From positions 1-5,991 of the forward strand of contig CAMNJD010000347.1 in assembly GCA_946540705.1 (NCBI GenBank): 5,991 nt of DNA. Direction: 5' to 3'. The DNA comes from an uncultured Ruminococcus sp. GTDB taxonomy: Bacteria > Bacillota > Clostridia > Oscillospirales > Ruminococcaceae. Position numbers and translations under genes: made by a program. This document shows, piece after piece, positions 5,731-5,991 of the stretch. The notes below the pieces were generated by a model. That model saw only the letters and a program-made list of their open reading frames with translations. It did not search any database and was not told where the DNA came from. The first letter of the stretch is position 1. Every line of letters starts with the position of its first letter.

Positions 5731-5991
5731 TTACAGGCCAAGAAATGTGCCGCATTCGCGCATGGAGCTGTATTCGCCGTCGCCGACAATAATGTGATCG
5801 ACGAGGTGAATCTCGCACTGCCGCAGAGCCGGAACGAGATAGCGCGTCGTGCTGATATCATCGCCGGATGCGACCGGAAGACCGTTTGGGTGGTTGTGAG
5901 CCAGAATGAGCAGATTGCTTGAATAAAGGATCGACGCCTCTGTCAGTTGTCGGACGGACAGGGCGGATGCATTGGGGTGTCCTTCGCTGAG
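5731..5991 (-). CDS. radC: RadC family protein, JAB/MPN domain, N-terminus cut by window edge
   Basis: The last 86 residues of a RadC-type protein are visible; the start lies beyond the right edge. The segment AHNHPNG (31-37 of the fragment) followed by Ser42 and Asp45 is the JAMM metal-binding motif HxH-x7-S-x2-D, with His32, His34 and Asp45 as zinc ligands. The ending CEIHLVDHIIVGDGEYSS... is the typical C-terminus of RadC. Despite the name, a direct role in repair is doubtful in the literature: the original E. coli radC mutation was later traced to recG. JAB-domain metalloproteins often cleave isopeptide-like bonds, but the substrate of bacterial RadC is unknown. The gene is placed directly before uvrB, 23 bases away, so co-transcription is likely. 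In Firmicutes, chromosomal radC more often sits near mreB or maf, so this position may be lineage-specific. The symbol is given by family. Confidence 0.93.
   Translation of the reverse strand, partial: LSEGHPNASALSVRQLTEASILYSSNLLILAHNHPNGLPVASGDDISTTRYLVPALRQCEIHLVDHIIVGDGEYSSMRECGTFLGL

Overview
The window is about 6 kb of moderately GC-rich bacterial DNA. Every gene I can support lies on the minus strand, so the gene order reads from the right end to the left. Tight spacing, strong GGAGG-type ribosome binding sites, a YhfC-family membrane protein, an SF0329-type protein and a Firmicutes-style histidine kinase suggest a Gram-positive anaerobe of the Clostridia, perhaps a Ruminococcus-like gut bacterium. 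The phylum is inferred from gene content and the genus is a guess.

In transcription order the window holds: the C-terminal part of a RadC/JAB-domain protein (5731-5991, cut by the window edge); uvrB, the damage-recognition helicase subunit of nucleotide excision repair (3746-5707); a YhfC-type predicted intramembrane protease with a GTG start (2904-3734); a small SF0329-like protein of unknown function (2364-2897); a flavodoxin-fold oxidoreductase with an Isf-like cysteine cluster (1678-2367); and a HAD-IA phosphatase (1014-1652). Gaps between these genes run from a 4-base overlap to 25 bases, so they probably form one operon. No promoter or terminator is visible between them; the operon promoter must lie beyond the right edge or inside a gene.

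The only sizeable intergenic stretch (825-1013) is almost filled by a 157-bp non-coding element (840-996). It has perfect 14-bp terminal inverted repeats and a flanking TA on each side, which is a MITE-like structure. It abuts the Shine-Dalgarno of the next gene, a sensor histidine kinase (1-824, C-terminus beyond the left edge). Removing the element and one TA copy leaves a gap of only 30 bases, so the kinase was probably the next gene of the same operon before the insertion.

Functionally the cluster starts with DNA repair (uvrB, perhaps radC) and continues with poorly characterised membrane, redox and phosphatase genes. I see no evidence that these form one pathway. I found no tRNA, rRNA, CRISPR array, riboswitch or clear novel defence system. 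The most unusual structure is the MITE and its position in the operon.
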